Assembly (NCBI RefSeq): GCF_901482695.1 | Contig: NZ_LR590484.1 | Location: 5,394,001 to 5,458,000 of the forward strand | Length of the DNA: 64,000 bases | Direction of reading: 5' to 3' | Source of the DNA: Sphingobacterium thalpophilum | GTDB lineage: Bacteria > Bacteroidota > Bacteroidia > Sphingobacteriales > Sphingobacteriaceae | Part shown: positions 9,567-17,732 of the stretch, one piece after another | Numbering within the stretch: position 1 is the first letter of the stretch | Layout of the letters: each line of letters opens with the position of its first letter | Position numbers and translations under genes: made by a program | The notes under the pieces: model-generated | Databases searched by the model: none | Told to the model about the DNA's origin: nothing | The model's input: the letters and a program-made list of their open reading frames with translations, nothing else

Positions 9567-10814
9567 TTAATGTGCAGTTTGACTACTTTCCACCTTTTCA
9601 TCTTTGAAAAGGGCCAAAAAGATGAAAAATACAACTGCCGCGATGATTGCAGGAACGACCCATGTATGATTCCAAAAACCTGCTAAATCTGTTGCTTTTA
9701 ATTCTTTATACTTGTCGCCTACGTAACTTGCTACCCAAAATCCGATCAACTGCCCGACACCATAGGTCGCTAAAGTAATCAGTCCTTGCGCCGCGGATTT
9801 ATACTTTATACCTGCTTTGCTATCGGTATAAATCTGTCCGGAAACGAAAAAGAAGTCGTAACAGATACCGTGTAACGCAATGCCGATCAGTAGCATAAAG
9901 GAAAGTTCACCCGCATTACCGTATGCAAACAGCAGATAACGGATTACCCAGGCCAACATACCTACCAAGATGGTCTTTTTAAAACCAAATTTTGTGAAGA
10001 AAATCGGAAGTGCCAATAAAAACAACACCTCAGATGCTTGACCAATCGTCATTTTACCCGTCGGATTTTCTAGTCCGATCTCCGTTAGAAATAAATTAGC
10101 GTTGGAATAATAGAAGGCCAAAGGAATACAGATCAATACTGACGAAATGAAAAAAATCAGGAAATTCTTGTCCTTTAACAATTTGATTGCATCCAGTCCG
10201 ATAATCGAGGCAAAGGAAGGTTTTTCACCGGCATCCAATTTGACCGGTGGCGTTTTGGGCAAAACAAATGAAAATACACCCAGGACCAATGAAGCAACAC
10301 CCGACATCAAAAAGGTGTTTTTCAACGCCCCCTCAGACGCGGCAGCGTCCCATCTGAAGATGTAACTAATTGCTAGACCAGCAACAATCCAACCAATTGT
10401 GCCCCAGATACGTATTGCGGAAAACTGCTTTTCAGGGTTCGTCAGCTGCCGGAAAGATACTGAACTCGCCAAAGCCAATGTTGGCATATATAAAATCATA
10501 TAAGCCAGTACATAGGGATAAAAGGTAGACATATCAGCCGCGGAATACATTTGATACATCAACACCGCCCCGACCAAGTGCAAAACACCCAATATGCGCT
10601 CGGCATTAAAATAACGATCCGCAATCATACCCACAATGAAAGGAGCGATAATTGCCCCCAGGGATTGGGTCGAAAAGACATTAGCCATCTCAAAATCCGT
10701 CGCTTGAAGATTCTTGCTTAAAAAAGTGCCTAATGTGACAAACCATCCTCCCCAAATAAAAAACTCGAGGAACATCATGAAGGATAGTTTAAATTTTATT
10801 GTTGATGAAATCAT
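9567..10814 (-). CDS. MFS permease, NupG/XapB (nucleoside:H+ symporter)-like
   Basis: Inner-membrane major facilitator with about 12 hydrophobic segments across 415 residues. The start MISSTIKFKLSFMMFLEFFIWGGWF and the segment RIWGTIGWIVAGLAISYIF resemble the nucleoside:proton symporter (NupG) subfamily. In Bacteroidota this subfamily is often found within sugar-catabolic clusters, so the cargo may be a sugar or oxidised sugar instead of a nucleoside (inference). It follows the TIM-barrel gene with a 91-base gap and precedes the GMC gene by 43 bases. It is likely the importer bringing periplasmic oxidation products into the cytosol. Confidence 0.85.
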   Translation of the reverse strand: MISSTIKFKLSFMMFLEFFIWGGWFVTLGTFLSKNLQATDFEMANVFSTQSLGAIIAPFIVGMIADRYFNAERILGVLHLVGAVLMYQMYSAADMSTFYPYVLAYMILYMPTLALASSVSFRQLTNPEKQFSAIRIWGTIGWIVAGLAISYIFRWDAAASEGALKNTFLMSGVASLVLGVFSFVLPKTPPVKLDAGEKPSFASIIGLDAIKLLKDKNFLIFFISSVLICIPLAFYYSNANLFLTEIGLENPTGKMTIGQASEVLFLLALPIFFTKFGFKKTILVGMLAWVIRYLLFAYGNAGELSFMLLIGIALHGICYDFFFVSGQIYTDSKAGIKYKSAAQGLITLATYGVGQLIGFWVASYVGDKYKELKATDLAGFWNHTWVVPAIIAAVVFFIFLALFKDEKVESSQTAH

Positions 10815-10905
10815 AAAAAAATGGTGTTTTACAATACTACTAATTGGTTTTACCAGCTCAATTTAAGAAATTAAATCTAATTGTCAATAGTACACTATTA
10901 AAATA

Positions 10906-11829
10906 TTACAAAAAGCTATCGACCTCGCGGTAAGCAGCCACCAATCTGTCCTCTCCTTCTTTCCCCGGTCTGGAATTTCCATGTTCCATTCCCATCACAC
11001 CTTTATACCCTTTGTCGTAGATATGTTTGAACACATTTTTATAGTTGATCTCCCCTGTTGTGGGCTCCTTGCGGCCTGGATTATCGCCGATCTGGATATA
11101 AGCAATCTCGTCCCAGCAACGGTTCATATTAGCGATCAGGTCACCTTCTGTACGTTGCATGTGATAAATGTCGTACAGAATTTTACAAGAAGGGCTGTTG
11201 ACAGCCTTGCACATGGCGTAGGTCTCATGGGTCTGTTGCAAAAACAAGTCCGGTGTATCACTCAAGGTCTCCAATACCATGACAAGACCGTGCGGTTCAA
11301 AGATCTCCGCGCCTTTGCGCAATGCGGCAAGAATATTGCTGAATTGATTTCCCCAAGGGAGTCGACGTTCATAAAATCCAGGAACCACAGTCAGCCATTT
11401 CGCATTACAGCGTTTTGCGGCCTCTACAGACCGGTGACAGGTCTCGATAAATTTATCCACGAATTCCTGCTTACCCGTAGCCAATGACGGCATCCAGTTT
11501 TGTCCGCCATCCACGACAAAAACACCCATAGTCATGCCCAACTTGGTCAATAACTCACCTATTTTCTTTTGCTCATCGAGTGTACGTCCCAGATAGCCGT
11601 TGTCTTCAATACCCCGAAACCCCAGATCATACATATAGCGTATTTCATCTAGAAAATTGTCACCGGCATGATGCTTAAACATCCCCTGATGGGGTGCATA
11701 ATTGAGGTTGAATGTCTTTCCCTTGTCCATGGTTTTACTTGTATTTTGGCTGGCTGACGCAAAGGTATGCCCCGATAGCCCCGCGCCAGCGGCTAAAAGG
11801 CTACTCTTAATAAAATCAGATCGCTTCAT
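10906..11829 (-). CDS. hydroxypyruvate isomerase-like sugar phosphate isomerase/epimerase
   Basis: TIM-barrel protein of the xylose isomerase-like family. The signature GDNPGRKEPTTGEINY (near residue 245) is that of the hydroxypyruvate-isomerase branch. Metal ligands of the family are visible: Glu in VMVLETLSD, Asp/His in LYDIYHMQ, and Glu in GMEHGNSRPG. An N-terminal MKRSDFIKSSLLAAGAGLSG looks like a Tat-type leader with KR in place of RR, so periplasmic location is possible. 307 residues. It lies in the sugar-oxidation operon, 17 bases after apbE. The actual substrate is probably a keto-sugar, not necessarily hydroxypyruvate. Confidence 0.87.
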   Translation of the reverse strand: MKRSDFIKSSLLAAGAGLSGHTFASASQNTSKTMDKGKTFNLNYAPHQGMFKHHAGDNFLDEIRYMYDLGFRGIEDNGYLGRTLDEQKKIGELLTKLGMTMGVFVVDGGQNWMPSLATGKQEFVDKFIETCHRSVEAAKRCNAKWLTVVPGFYERRLPWGNQFSNILAALRKGAEIFEPHGLVMVLETLSDTPDLFLQQTHETYAMCKAVNSPSCKILYDIYHMQRTEGDLIANMNRCWDEIAYIQIGDNPGRKEPTTGEINYKNVFKHIYDKGYKGVMGMEHGNSRPGKEGEDRLVAAYREVDSFL

Positions 11830-11846
11830 GTTTTATTTATAATTGA

Positions 11847-12872
11847 TTATTTCTTCAACAATTTAGTAAATCCATCCGAATAAACGGTACAGATAGATTC
11901 ATTTTTATCTTTATAGATGACAAATACAGCCACATCTTTCATCTTCTGAACGGCAGCGATGATTGCCTTCGGTTCCATGCCCATCAGGTAGTTGTCGAGC
12001 GCATCCGCATCCATGGCGGTATTGGCATGCACGGTCACGCTTAACACACATGTTGTATAAGGAAAACCGGTCAGCGGATTAATGTGGTGCCCAAGTTTTC
12101 TATCCTTATATCTAATGTATTTTTCGAAACTGCCTGCCGTTGTCAACGCTCCTTTATTAAGTTGCACTACTGCCGTCATGATATCAGCTTCCTTACTTTC
12201 GTCCGGTTGGACAATGCCGATGGAAAATCCCTGCTGTCCCGGCGGGGATCCCAGTGTTCTAATCTCACCGCCAACTTCGACCATATAATTGGTAACTCCG
12301 CGCTGCTCCAGATAATCCGCAAGCAGATCGACAGTATACCCCTGCGCAATTCCATTAACGTCGATTTTAATCCCCGGTTTCTTTTTGATCAGCTGCTTAC
12401 CCACAACCTTTACATGCCGCATGCCGACCAATTGTTTAGTCTGAAGCACTTCGGCTGTATCCGGTATCGCTACGCGCTTTTTCACACCAAAGCCCCAGAG
12501 ATCGACCAATGGGGCTATGGTAATATCAAACTGGCCTTTGGATAGCTTATTGTATCTGAACGAGGCTGCAATGACCTTCGCCATATGTGGGTCCATCTCA
12601 ATATGCCTGACAGTGTCCCTGTTAAATATGGAAATGTTTGAATCTTTCCTGTAAATAGACATGGAGAAGTCAATCACCTGCAGGATACTGTCTATTTCTG
12701 CTCGTTTGACAACACTATCAGCAGCGAAGTAAGTGATATGAAACTGCGTGCCCTGCGCGGGGCCTTCCAAGCGGATCCTGTTCGATTCTCTCAAAACTGT
12801 CTGGGCCTTCAGTCCAGGTCCACACATCAAAAAACAGAAAATTAAACAAAACTTGCTATTAAGCCCCATCAC
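11847..12872 (-). CDS. apbE: FAD:protein FMN transferase (ApbE family)
   Basis: Periplasmic flavin transferase that covalently attaches FMN to Ser/Thr of target proteins. An N-terminal signal sequence (MMGLNSKFCLIFCFLMCGPGLKA) is seen. Family motifs present: KIDVNGIAQGYTVDLLADYL, MVEVGGEIRTLG, HHINPLTGFP, and the metal-binding AMDADALDNYLMGM near the C-terminus. 341 residues is typical. It sits between the two sugar-enzyme genes of an eight-gene operon with 15- and 17-base spacers. No protein in the operon shows a clear flavinylation motif, so its target is unknown and may be encoded elsewhere. Confidence 0.93.
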   Translation of the reverse strand: MMGLNSKFCLIFCFLMCGPGLKAQTVLRESNRIRLEGPAQGTQFHITYFAADSVVKRAEIDSILQVIDFSMSIYRKDSNISIFNRDTVRHIEMDPHMAKVIAASFRYNKLSKGQFDITIAPLVDLWGFGVKKRVAIPDTAEVLQTKQLVGMRHVKVVGKQLIKKKPGIKIDVNGIAQGYTVDLLADYLEQRGVTNYMVEVGGEIRTLGSPPGQQGFSIGIVQPDESKEADIMTAVVQLNKGALTTAGSFEKYIRYKDRKLGHHINPLTGFPYTTCVLSVTVHANTAMDADALDNYLMGMEPKAIIAAVQKMKDVAVFVIYKDKNESICTVYSDGFTKLLKK

Positions 12873-12887
12873 CTTGCCTTGCTATGC

Positions 12888-14201
12888 TTATATATACAGG
12901 TTTGTATTTTGACCCGGATTTGCAACAGCATAGAAACCATTTGCATCTGGCAATAATTTCGGATTTGCATCCCAGGCAAGCACCTCAGGCCCCAATTTGA
13001 TGGTTGATTTCAGCGCTTCATCCCATTTGATAACCTTACCCGTATAGCAGGCAATACGGCCAATGATGCCTGTCAGTGTACTGTAAGCGCCATACTCAGC
13101 ATTTTCAAATTTATATTCGCCCTTTGCAATAGCATCAAAGAGTTCCTTATGCTCCTGTTGATAAGGGTTTGGATTACCTTTCGCATCATGACGGTAGATT
13201 TCTTTTCCCTTCCAGTCATATAGTATGGCCTGGCCTCCCGCCGATAGGTATACGCGTCCTTTGGTGGCCTGAAATTGTTCGTCGACACGGTTCTGTATTC
13301 CTTCAAAATGACGGCACTGGCTGTATACTACGCTGTTATCAGCATAGGTGAGCTCCAGAGCAAAGTTATCGTAGATCTCACCATACTCCTTGCCAGTTCG
13401 GTGCGCCCTACTTCCAGTACCCTGTATGGAAACCGGATACGAACCTTTCACCCAGTTGGCAATATCAATGTTGTGCACGTGCTGTTCAACAATATGGTCA
13501 CCACAAAGCCAGTTGAAATAGTACCAATTGCGCATTTGATATTCCATTTCTGTCTGCCCGGGTTTACGCGGACGCACCCAGACACCCCCCGAATTCCAAT
13601 ACACTTGTCCTGAAGTGACATCACCTATAGCGCCATCATGAATGCGCTTGATGGCCTCCCTATAGTTGGTCTGGTAACGACGTTGGAGCCCGACAACCAC
13701 ATTCAATTTTTTTCGTTTGGCTTCTGCTGCCGCACGGATCACCTGCTGTACTCCAGGGATATCCACTGCGACGGGTTTTTCCATAAAGACATGTTTCCCC
13801 TGACGCACGGCCTCTTCGAAATGAGCAGGCCTGAAGCCCGGAGGCGTCGCCAAGATAACGACATCGGCCAATTTGATTGCGTCTTTGTACGCATCAAATC
13901 CGACAAATTTATGGTTGTCGCTCACGTCAATCTTATCCTGCCATTTCTCTTTAAGGGTATTATATGTGGCATCTAAATTGTCTTTAAATGCATCAGCGAG
14001 CGCCACCACCTTTATATTTGCTCCTGTACTTAGCGCATCAAACGTCGCTCCGGTACCTCGGCCTCCACAGCCTATTAACGCAACTTTTATCACATCGGAT
14101 CCGGCAGCATATGCTCCCGACAAGGGGAGTGAACTTAGCATCGCGCCACCTGCAACCACAGCGGAAGTTTTAATAAAATCTCTTCTTTCTAGATTTTTCA
14201 T
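12888..14201 (-). CDS. Tat-secreted Gfo/Idh/MocA family oxidoreductase
   Basis: Second NAD(P)-dependent Gfo/Idh/MocA enzyme of the operon. It begins with a twin-arginine leader (LERRDFIKTSAVVAGGAML, residues 4-22), then the Rossmann motif GCGGRGTG (near residue 44) and the canonical active-site motif MEKPVAVD. 437 residues. Unlike the other family member (6384-7826), it keeps EKP. The C-terminal domain includes conserved WYYFNWLCGDHIVEQHVHNI, typical of secreted Bacteroidota homologues. It lies 27 bases after the SUMF1-like gene and 15 bases before apbE. The likely role is redox interconversion of a keto-sugar produced by the GMC dehydrogenase. Confidence 0.92.
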   Translation of the reverse strand: MKNLERRDFIKTSAVVAGGAMLSSLPLSGAYAAGSDVIKVALIGCGGRGTGATFDALSTGANIKVVALADAFKDNLDATYNTLKEKWQDKIDVSDNHKFVGFDAYKDAIKLADVVILATPPGFRPAHFEEAVRQGKHVFMEKPVAVDIPGVQQVIRAAAEAKRKKLNVVVGLQRRYQTNYREAIKRIHDGAIGDVTSGQVYWNSGGVWVRPRKPGQTEMEYQMRNWYYFNWLCGDHIVEQHVHNIDIANWVKGSYPVSIQGTGSRAHRTGKEYGEIYDNFALELTYADNSVVYSQCRHFEGIQNRVDEQFQATKGRVYLSAGGQAILYDWKGKEIYRHDAKGNPNPYQQEHKELFDAIAKGEYKFENAEYGAYSTLTGIIGRIACYTGKVIKWDEALKSTIKLGPEVLAWDANPKLLPDANGFYAVANPGQNTNLYI

Positions 14202-14228
14202 AACAGTTTTATATTGATTATTTTATTT

Positions 14229-15197
14229 TTAAAAATCTTTGATTGGTTTTTTATCATAGTACGCCATAATCTCCTCATGGCTAGGTGGATTTAATGGTCT
14301 CACCAGGCGCATTCCAACGAAAGGAGCTTCCGGAAACCACCAGTTGCTTTTAGGAACCTGAGGGTCCAGCTGTTTCCAGACAGGATCCGAAGCGCCACGG
14401 GCTGCCGAACGAAGGTCCGCCGCCTGACTGTCAAATGCTCCACCACGGACTACATGTGGATATAGGTTCGTTGGCACAACAACTGGATTGTTCAGCACCT
14501 TACCTTTGCCTTCCCCATAAGCATCCGCTTTATATTGGTCATAAGTCCATTCCGCTACATTTCCATAAATATCATACAGACCCCAAGGATTAGGCTTCTT
14601 TTGGCCCACAGCATGTGTCTTCTGCTCCCCATTTTCCTGATACCAGGCATAATCGTTCAACTTCGAGGCATCATCACCGAAAAAATAAGCGGTTTTTGAT
14701 CCCGCACGAGCAGCATACTCCCACTCCGCCTCCGTTGGAAGGCGATAAAAAACGCCTGTACGAACGTATAACCATTTGCAGAACTGGATCGCATTGTAAT
14801 TGGTCATCGCCAAAGCAGGATGCCCCTCTTTGCCAAAACCAAAAGTCATATCTAAATAGGGCTTGGTCGGTCTGGTTACAGCATCAACTTCTGGCGAAAC
14901 TTTGCCATCTTTGCTTTTTGCAATTTCATAATCCTTGTATAAGAAAGGTTCGAACAAATCCCAGGTTACCTCGTACTGCCCCATCCAGAACGGATCCAGT
15001 TTTACCTGATGCGCAGGTTTTTCATCGTCCTTACCTCCAGACTCCGTTCCCATCATGAAGCTTCCACCGGGGATGGCCATCATTTTGAAGGAAAGACTTG
15101 TCCCCTCGATAGCCTGCTCATAATGATCAAATTTTGTCTGGGCAAAGGCTTGCACACCAGCAAACAGAAAAACAGGTATAATGAATTTTTTAAACAT
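14229..15197 (-). CDS. SUMF1/formylglycine-generating enzyme-like secreted protein lacking catalytic Cys
   Basis: First gene of the sugar-oxidation operon. A signal peptide (MFKKFIIPVFLFAGVQAFAQ) is followed by a SUMF1/FGE-sulfatase domain over residues 35-310. Family landmarks: PGGSFMMGTESGG, VTWDLFEPFL, YRLPTEAEWEYAARAG, WGLYDIYGNVAEWTYD, and a C-terminal RGGAF...PFVGMRLVRP. True formylglycine-generating enzymes carry two active-site Cys in the C-terminal part; here the only Cys seen is in QFCKWLYV, and the C-terminal region (LRSAARGASDPVW) has none. It is therefore unlikely to make formylglycine and may be a binding or structural member. 322 residues. Confidence 0.88.
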   Translation of the reverse strand: MFKKFIIPVFLFAGVQAFAQTKFDHYEQAIEGTSLSFKMMAIPGGSFMMGTESGGKDDEKPAHQVKLDPFWMGQYEVTWDLFEPFLYKDYEIAKSKDGKVSPEVDAVTRPTKPYLDMTFGFGKEGHPALAMTNYNAIQFCKWLYVRTGVFYRLPTEAEWEYAARAGSKTAYFFGDDASKLNDYAWYQENGEQKTHAVGQKKPNPWGLYDIYGNVAEWTYDQYKADAYGEGKGKVLNNPVVVPTNLYPHVVRGGAFDSQAADLRSAARGASDPVWKQLDPQVPKSNWWFPEAPFVGMRLVRPLNPPSHEEIMAYYDKKPIKDF

Positions 15198-15218
15198 ATT
15201 TAGGTTTCTATTTAAAGA

Positions 15219-15226
15219 CTAAAATA
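15219..15226 (-). promoter_or_regulatory. candidate -7 element of the sugar-oxidation operon
   Basis: On the minus strand these bases read TATTTTAG, one mismatch from the Bacteroidota TAnnTTTG element. It lies 21 bases before the SUMF1-like start and 8 bases downstream of the palindrome at 15235-15251. No clear -33 TTTG is seen, so the call is moderate. Confidence 0.45.
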
Positions 15227-15234
15227 TAAAATAT

Positions 15235-15251
15235 GGTGTACACTTTACACT
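15235..15251. promoter_or_regulatory. candidate operator, GGTGTA-N5-TACACT palindrome
   Basis: The plus strand reads GGTGTACACTTTACACT. The arms GGTGTA and TACACT are inverted repeats (one mismatch at the outermost base) separated by 5 bases. It matches the AGTGTA-N5-TACACT palindrome upstream of pfkA (36362-36378) at 11 of 12 arm positions with the same spacer length. It sits just upstream of the -7-like element of the eight-gene sugar operon, overlapping the expected -33 region. A binding protein is inferred (the Nudix-type regulator at 35564-36235), not shown. Confidence 0.6.
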
Positions 15252-15429
15252 CAGGCAGTATAACTTTTTTATTACAGTTTTATTTTAATAAAATAAATTA
15301 TTTTTATAACGGTTTAGCAACCAGTTTAAAAACAGCCAATCCTTCACTAACACAAACCTGTGCTATCGTATTATGCAACATGAGTATGAACTATAAGCAT
15401 GGTTCTATTCCCGAAGTATACCACCAACA

Positions 15430-15462
15430 AAAAAGGTTTCCCAGCCGATGGAAAACCTTTTT
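15430..15462 (-). terminator. intrinsic terminator of the lipoprotein pair
   Basis: AAAAGGTTT-CC pairs with GG-AAAACCTTTT around a short loop (one bulge). On the minus strand it is followed by a T-rich run (TTTTTTGTTGG). It lies 18 bases past the stop of the minus-strand lipoprotein gene. Confidence 0.7.
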
Positions 15463-15479
15463 ATCGCAATGCCACTTCC

Positions 15480-16070
15480 TTACAGAAGGATTTTTCGGCT
15501 CACGGTCTTATCTATCGTGATATACCCCGGATAAAATATCGATTGACCGGCAATATTGATTGAAGGTTTAATTTTTAACGTAAAAATTCCTTTTTTATTC
15601 TGATCACTGGACATTAAAAAATCCTTTAAGTCTGAGTTCATCAGCAGATCATATATGTTAGCCGCAATTCGGACATTTGCGACAGTTGATGCCCCGGGGT
15701 CAATCTGCAGTGATTGATTGACAATACCCTCGACAAGCTGTTGCTTACCGTAGAGGATTATATACTGAAACTTGTTGATAGATGCTTTTTTTAATGTCGG
15801 GTTATCAATTTTCAACCGGATGACAGCATCCAACGGAATATCCTTCCGTAAATAGGCCAATGCTAGACCGGGTGCCGCCCCAAGGTCTATTTCATTGTTT
15901 TTGATCAGCCGGTCCAAGGAAGTTCCCGCCAGGCGGATGCTATCCACAGACTCTACATCAAATTTGCATTTCGCCAGGTTTTCAATCTGTGCCTTTTGTC
16001 GGTTCACGCCACATGCGGAAACAAACAAACCCAATAACAGCAGGTACCCAAATAAAATTTTCTTGCTCAT
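15480..16070 (-). CDS. lipoprotein with LEA14-like (WHy-type) domain
   Basis: 196-residue predicted lipoprotein. MSKKILFGYLLLLGLFVSAC has a clear lipobox (VSAC, Cys20). The mature part resembles LEA-type/water-stress-type beta-sandwich domains: an early IRLAGTSLDRLIKNN, then RLKIDNPTLKKASINKFQYI and a later STVANVRIAANIYDLL, the NP-containing strand pattern typical of such domains. Its start is 5 bases after the stop of the upstream lipoprotein gene, so they form an operon. Function unknown; outer-membrane or periplasmic stress role is only a guess. Confidence 0.75.
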   Translation of the reverse strand: MSKKILFGYLLLLGLFVSACGVNRQKAQIENLAKCKFDVESVDSIRLAGTSLDRLIKNNEIDLGAAPGLALAYLRKDIPLDAVIRLKIDNPTLKKASINKFQYIILYGKQQLVEGIVNQSLQIDPGASTVANVRIAANIYDLLMNSDLKDFLMSSDQNKKGIFTLKIKPSINIAGQSIFYPGYITIDKTVSRKILL

Positions 16071-16075
16071 AAGCT

Positions 16076-16819
16076 CTATTTTCCTCCAAATTTATACAAA
16101 ACTCCCAGTGTAAACAACGGGTAGCCTGCTTTTAAATACTCGTTGCTTTTGAAGCCAAAAACCATACCGTTTGTATACTGCAATTTCCACCCCTTACCCA
16201 AGCCCATTCGGGTATAAAAAACCGGTTCTACAAGCATATTATCTTCTTTTGACGCAGGTATACCATCAATAGCGAGATTTTTCATCCGCATATTGCTGAG
16301 CCTGATAATCGTGCCGTAGTCGATATCATGTCTGTTGCCGAACAATTTTAGTGCATCCTTCTTTTCAGAAGAGAAGTTGACCTGCACAAACACCTTGTCA
16401 AAATCCATGTCGCGCGTCTCAACGACCGCCTGACCAATGGTGGAAGACCGTTTGTCAACGATGTGCGTATTACCAAGGCCGTACCCACCATACACTTCAA
16501 ATACCCGATTATTTTTCCGTCCAAAACGCGTAAAATATCCAAGACCCGCCTCAGCCATTTTCTGCGCATGATCCTTGGTGTTAGACCGGTTATCCATATA
16601 GGATCCGTTGGCGATAACGGCAACGTGGTCCGTAATAGCAACCCCCAGATTTGCGGACGCGTTCGCCTTTGTATTGATGTTGCCGGAAACGTAGACCTCA
16701 CCTGCGCCTGTAAACATCGGCGCCGAGGGAACATTGGGCATGTACATCGAACTGCATGAATAGCATGAAACGGCAAACAGTCCGCCCCACAGCACATATC
16801 CAAACTTCTTGTAATTCAT
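16076..16819 (-). CDS. outer-membrane beta-barrel-like lipoprotein, unknown function
   Basis: 247 residues. The leader MNYKKFGYVLWGGLFAVSC contains lipobox-like Cys at 19 and 22. The mature part has alternating amphipathic strands with aromatic girdle residues (AGLGYFTRFGRKNNRVFEVYGGYGLG) and ends in a Phe-Gly-rich strand (PLFTLGVLYKFGGK), as in small 8-stranded outer-membrane barrels. No family name is recognised. It is immediately upstream of the LEA14-like lipoprotein gene and probably co-transcribed. Confidence 0.7.
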   Translation of the reverse strand: MNYKKFGYVLWGGLFAVSCYSCSSMYMPNVPSAPMFTGAGEVYVSGNINTKANASANLGVAITDHVAVIANGSYMDNRSNTKDHAQKMAEAGLGYFTRFGRKNNRVFEVYGGYGLGNTHIVDKRSSTIGQAVVETRDMDFDKVFVQVNFSSEKKDALKLFGNRHDIDYGTIIRLSNMRMKNLAIDGIPASKEDNMLVEPVFYTRMGLGKGWKLQYTNGMVFGFKSNEYLKAGYPLFTLGVLYKFGGK

Positions 16820-16929
16820 AAATCGGTATTTATCTTAAAACACATATCCTTTATAAAAATTGTACCAAAGCAGTTACATTTAACAGAAAATAACACATAA
16901 GATGTCAGCTTTACGGATTGTGCACAAAA

Positions 16930-16955
16930 AAAGGCATCAATTGCTTGATGCCTTT
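16930..16955 (-). terminator. intrinsic terminator after rpmA
   Basis: Perfect 11-bp stem AAAGGCATCAA / TTGATGCCTTT with loop TTGC; on the minus strand it runs into TTTTTTTGTG. It is 19 bases after the rpmA stop codon. Confidence 0.85.
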
Positions 16956-16974
16956 CCCAATATTGTTACAAACC

Positions 16975-17238
16975 TTATGCTTGCTCTGTAGGAATTACAG
17001 AAACATAAGATTTATTGTTCGCTTTCTTACGGAAAACTACTTTACCGTCTACTAAAGCGAACAATGTGTGATCTTTACCAATACCGACGTTAACATCAGG
17101 ATTGTGCTGCGTACCGCGTTGGCGAACAATGATGTTACCTGCGATTGCTTGCTGACCACCGAAGATTTTGATACCTAAACGCTTGCTATGTGACTCACGG
17201 CCGTTCTTAGAACTACCCGCACCTTTTTTGTGTGCCAT
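16975..17238 (-). CDS. rpmA: 50S ribosomal protein L27
   Basis: 87-residue large-subunit protein near the peptidyl-transferase centre. It begins MAHKKGAGSSKNGRESHSKR and continues LGIKIFGGQ, the conserved L27 N-terminus with no cleavable extension. It follows rplU by 43 bases in the standard rplU-rpmA operon, with a strong terminator downstream. Confidence 0.98.
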   Translation of the reverse strand: MAHKKGAGSSKNGRESHSKRLGIKIFGGQQAIAGNIIVRQRGTQHNPDVNVGIGKDHTLFALVDGKVVFRKKANNKSYVSVIPTEQA

Positions 17239-17281
17239 TTCTTTATCTTAATTTAAGACTATTGTCTGATTAAAAATTCAA

Positions 17282-17593
17282 TTATAACGTAATACCAGTG
17301 ATCTGGATTTTAGAAAATTGTTGACGGTGACCGTTTTTCTTTTTGTAGCCTTTACGACGTTTTTTCTTGAAAACGATAACTTTATCGCCTTTTAAATGAG
17401 ACAAAATTTTAGCTGAAACTTTTGCACCAGCAACGCTAGGTGTACCAATGGTAAATTTACCACCGTCTTCTGCTAACAATACATTGTCAAATTCAATACT
17501 AGCGCCTTCATCTCCTTGTAAACGGTGTACAAAAAGGAACTGGTCTTTTGCAACCTTAAATTGCTGTCCTGCTATATTTACTATTGCGTACAT
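17282..17593 (-). CDS. rplU: 50S ribosomal protein L21
   Basis: 103 residues, starting MYAIVNIAGQQFKVAKDQF and containing the basic FKKKRRKGYKKKNGHRQ segment near the C-terminus that binds 23S rRNA. Standard length and start. First gene of the rplU-rpmA operon, with a near-perfect Bacteroidota promoter 34 bases upstream. Confidence 0.98.
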   Translation of the reverse strand: MYAIVNIAGQQFKVAKDQFLFVHRLQGDEGASIEFDNVLLAEDGGKFTIGTPSVAGAKVSAKILSHLKGDKVIVFKKKRRKGYKKKNGHRQQFSKIQITGITL

Positions 17594-17626
17594 TGTTAAT
17601 TAATTAAATTGTTATTAAATGAAGGG

Positions 17627-17658
17627 CAAAAGTAACGAGTTTTTATCACAATTCAAAA
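17627..17658 (-). promoter_or_regulatory. promoter of rplU-rpmA
   Basis: On the minus strand the sequence reads TTTTG, 19 bases, then TACTTTTG. This fits the Bacteroidota sigma-ABfr consensus (TTTG, 17-23 bases, TAnnTTTG) exactly. It ends 34 bases before the rplU start codon. Confidence 0.8.
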
Positions 17659-17732
17659 CAAATATACCTTTTTCCTTCATTTTAACAAAAGTATTGCCTT
17701 GTCCCAATAACAGGAAACCGAACAATAAACGC

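Noticed and set aside
12888..14201. GTGAT in the Gfo/Idh/MocA protein as an ApbE flavinylation site
   Set aside because: It is part of the Rossmann GxGxxG nucleotide loop and lacks the upstream Asp of ApbE targets.
15233..15520. 95-codon plus-strand ORF between the sugar operon and lipoprotein gene
   Set aside because: It crosses the candidate operator and a terminator and overlaps the lipoprotein end; the peptide is Ser/Tyr-rich without a recognisable fold.
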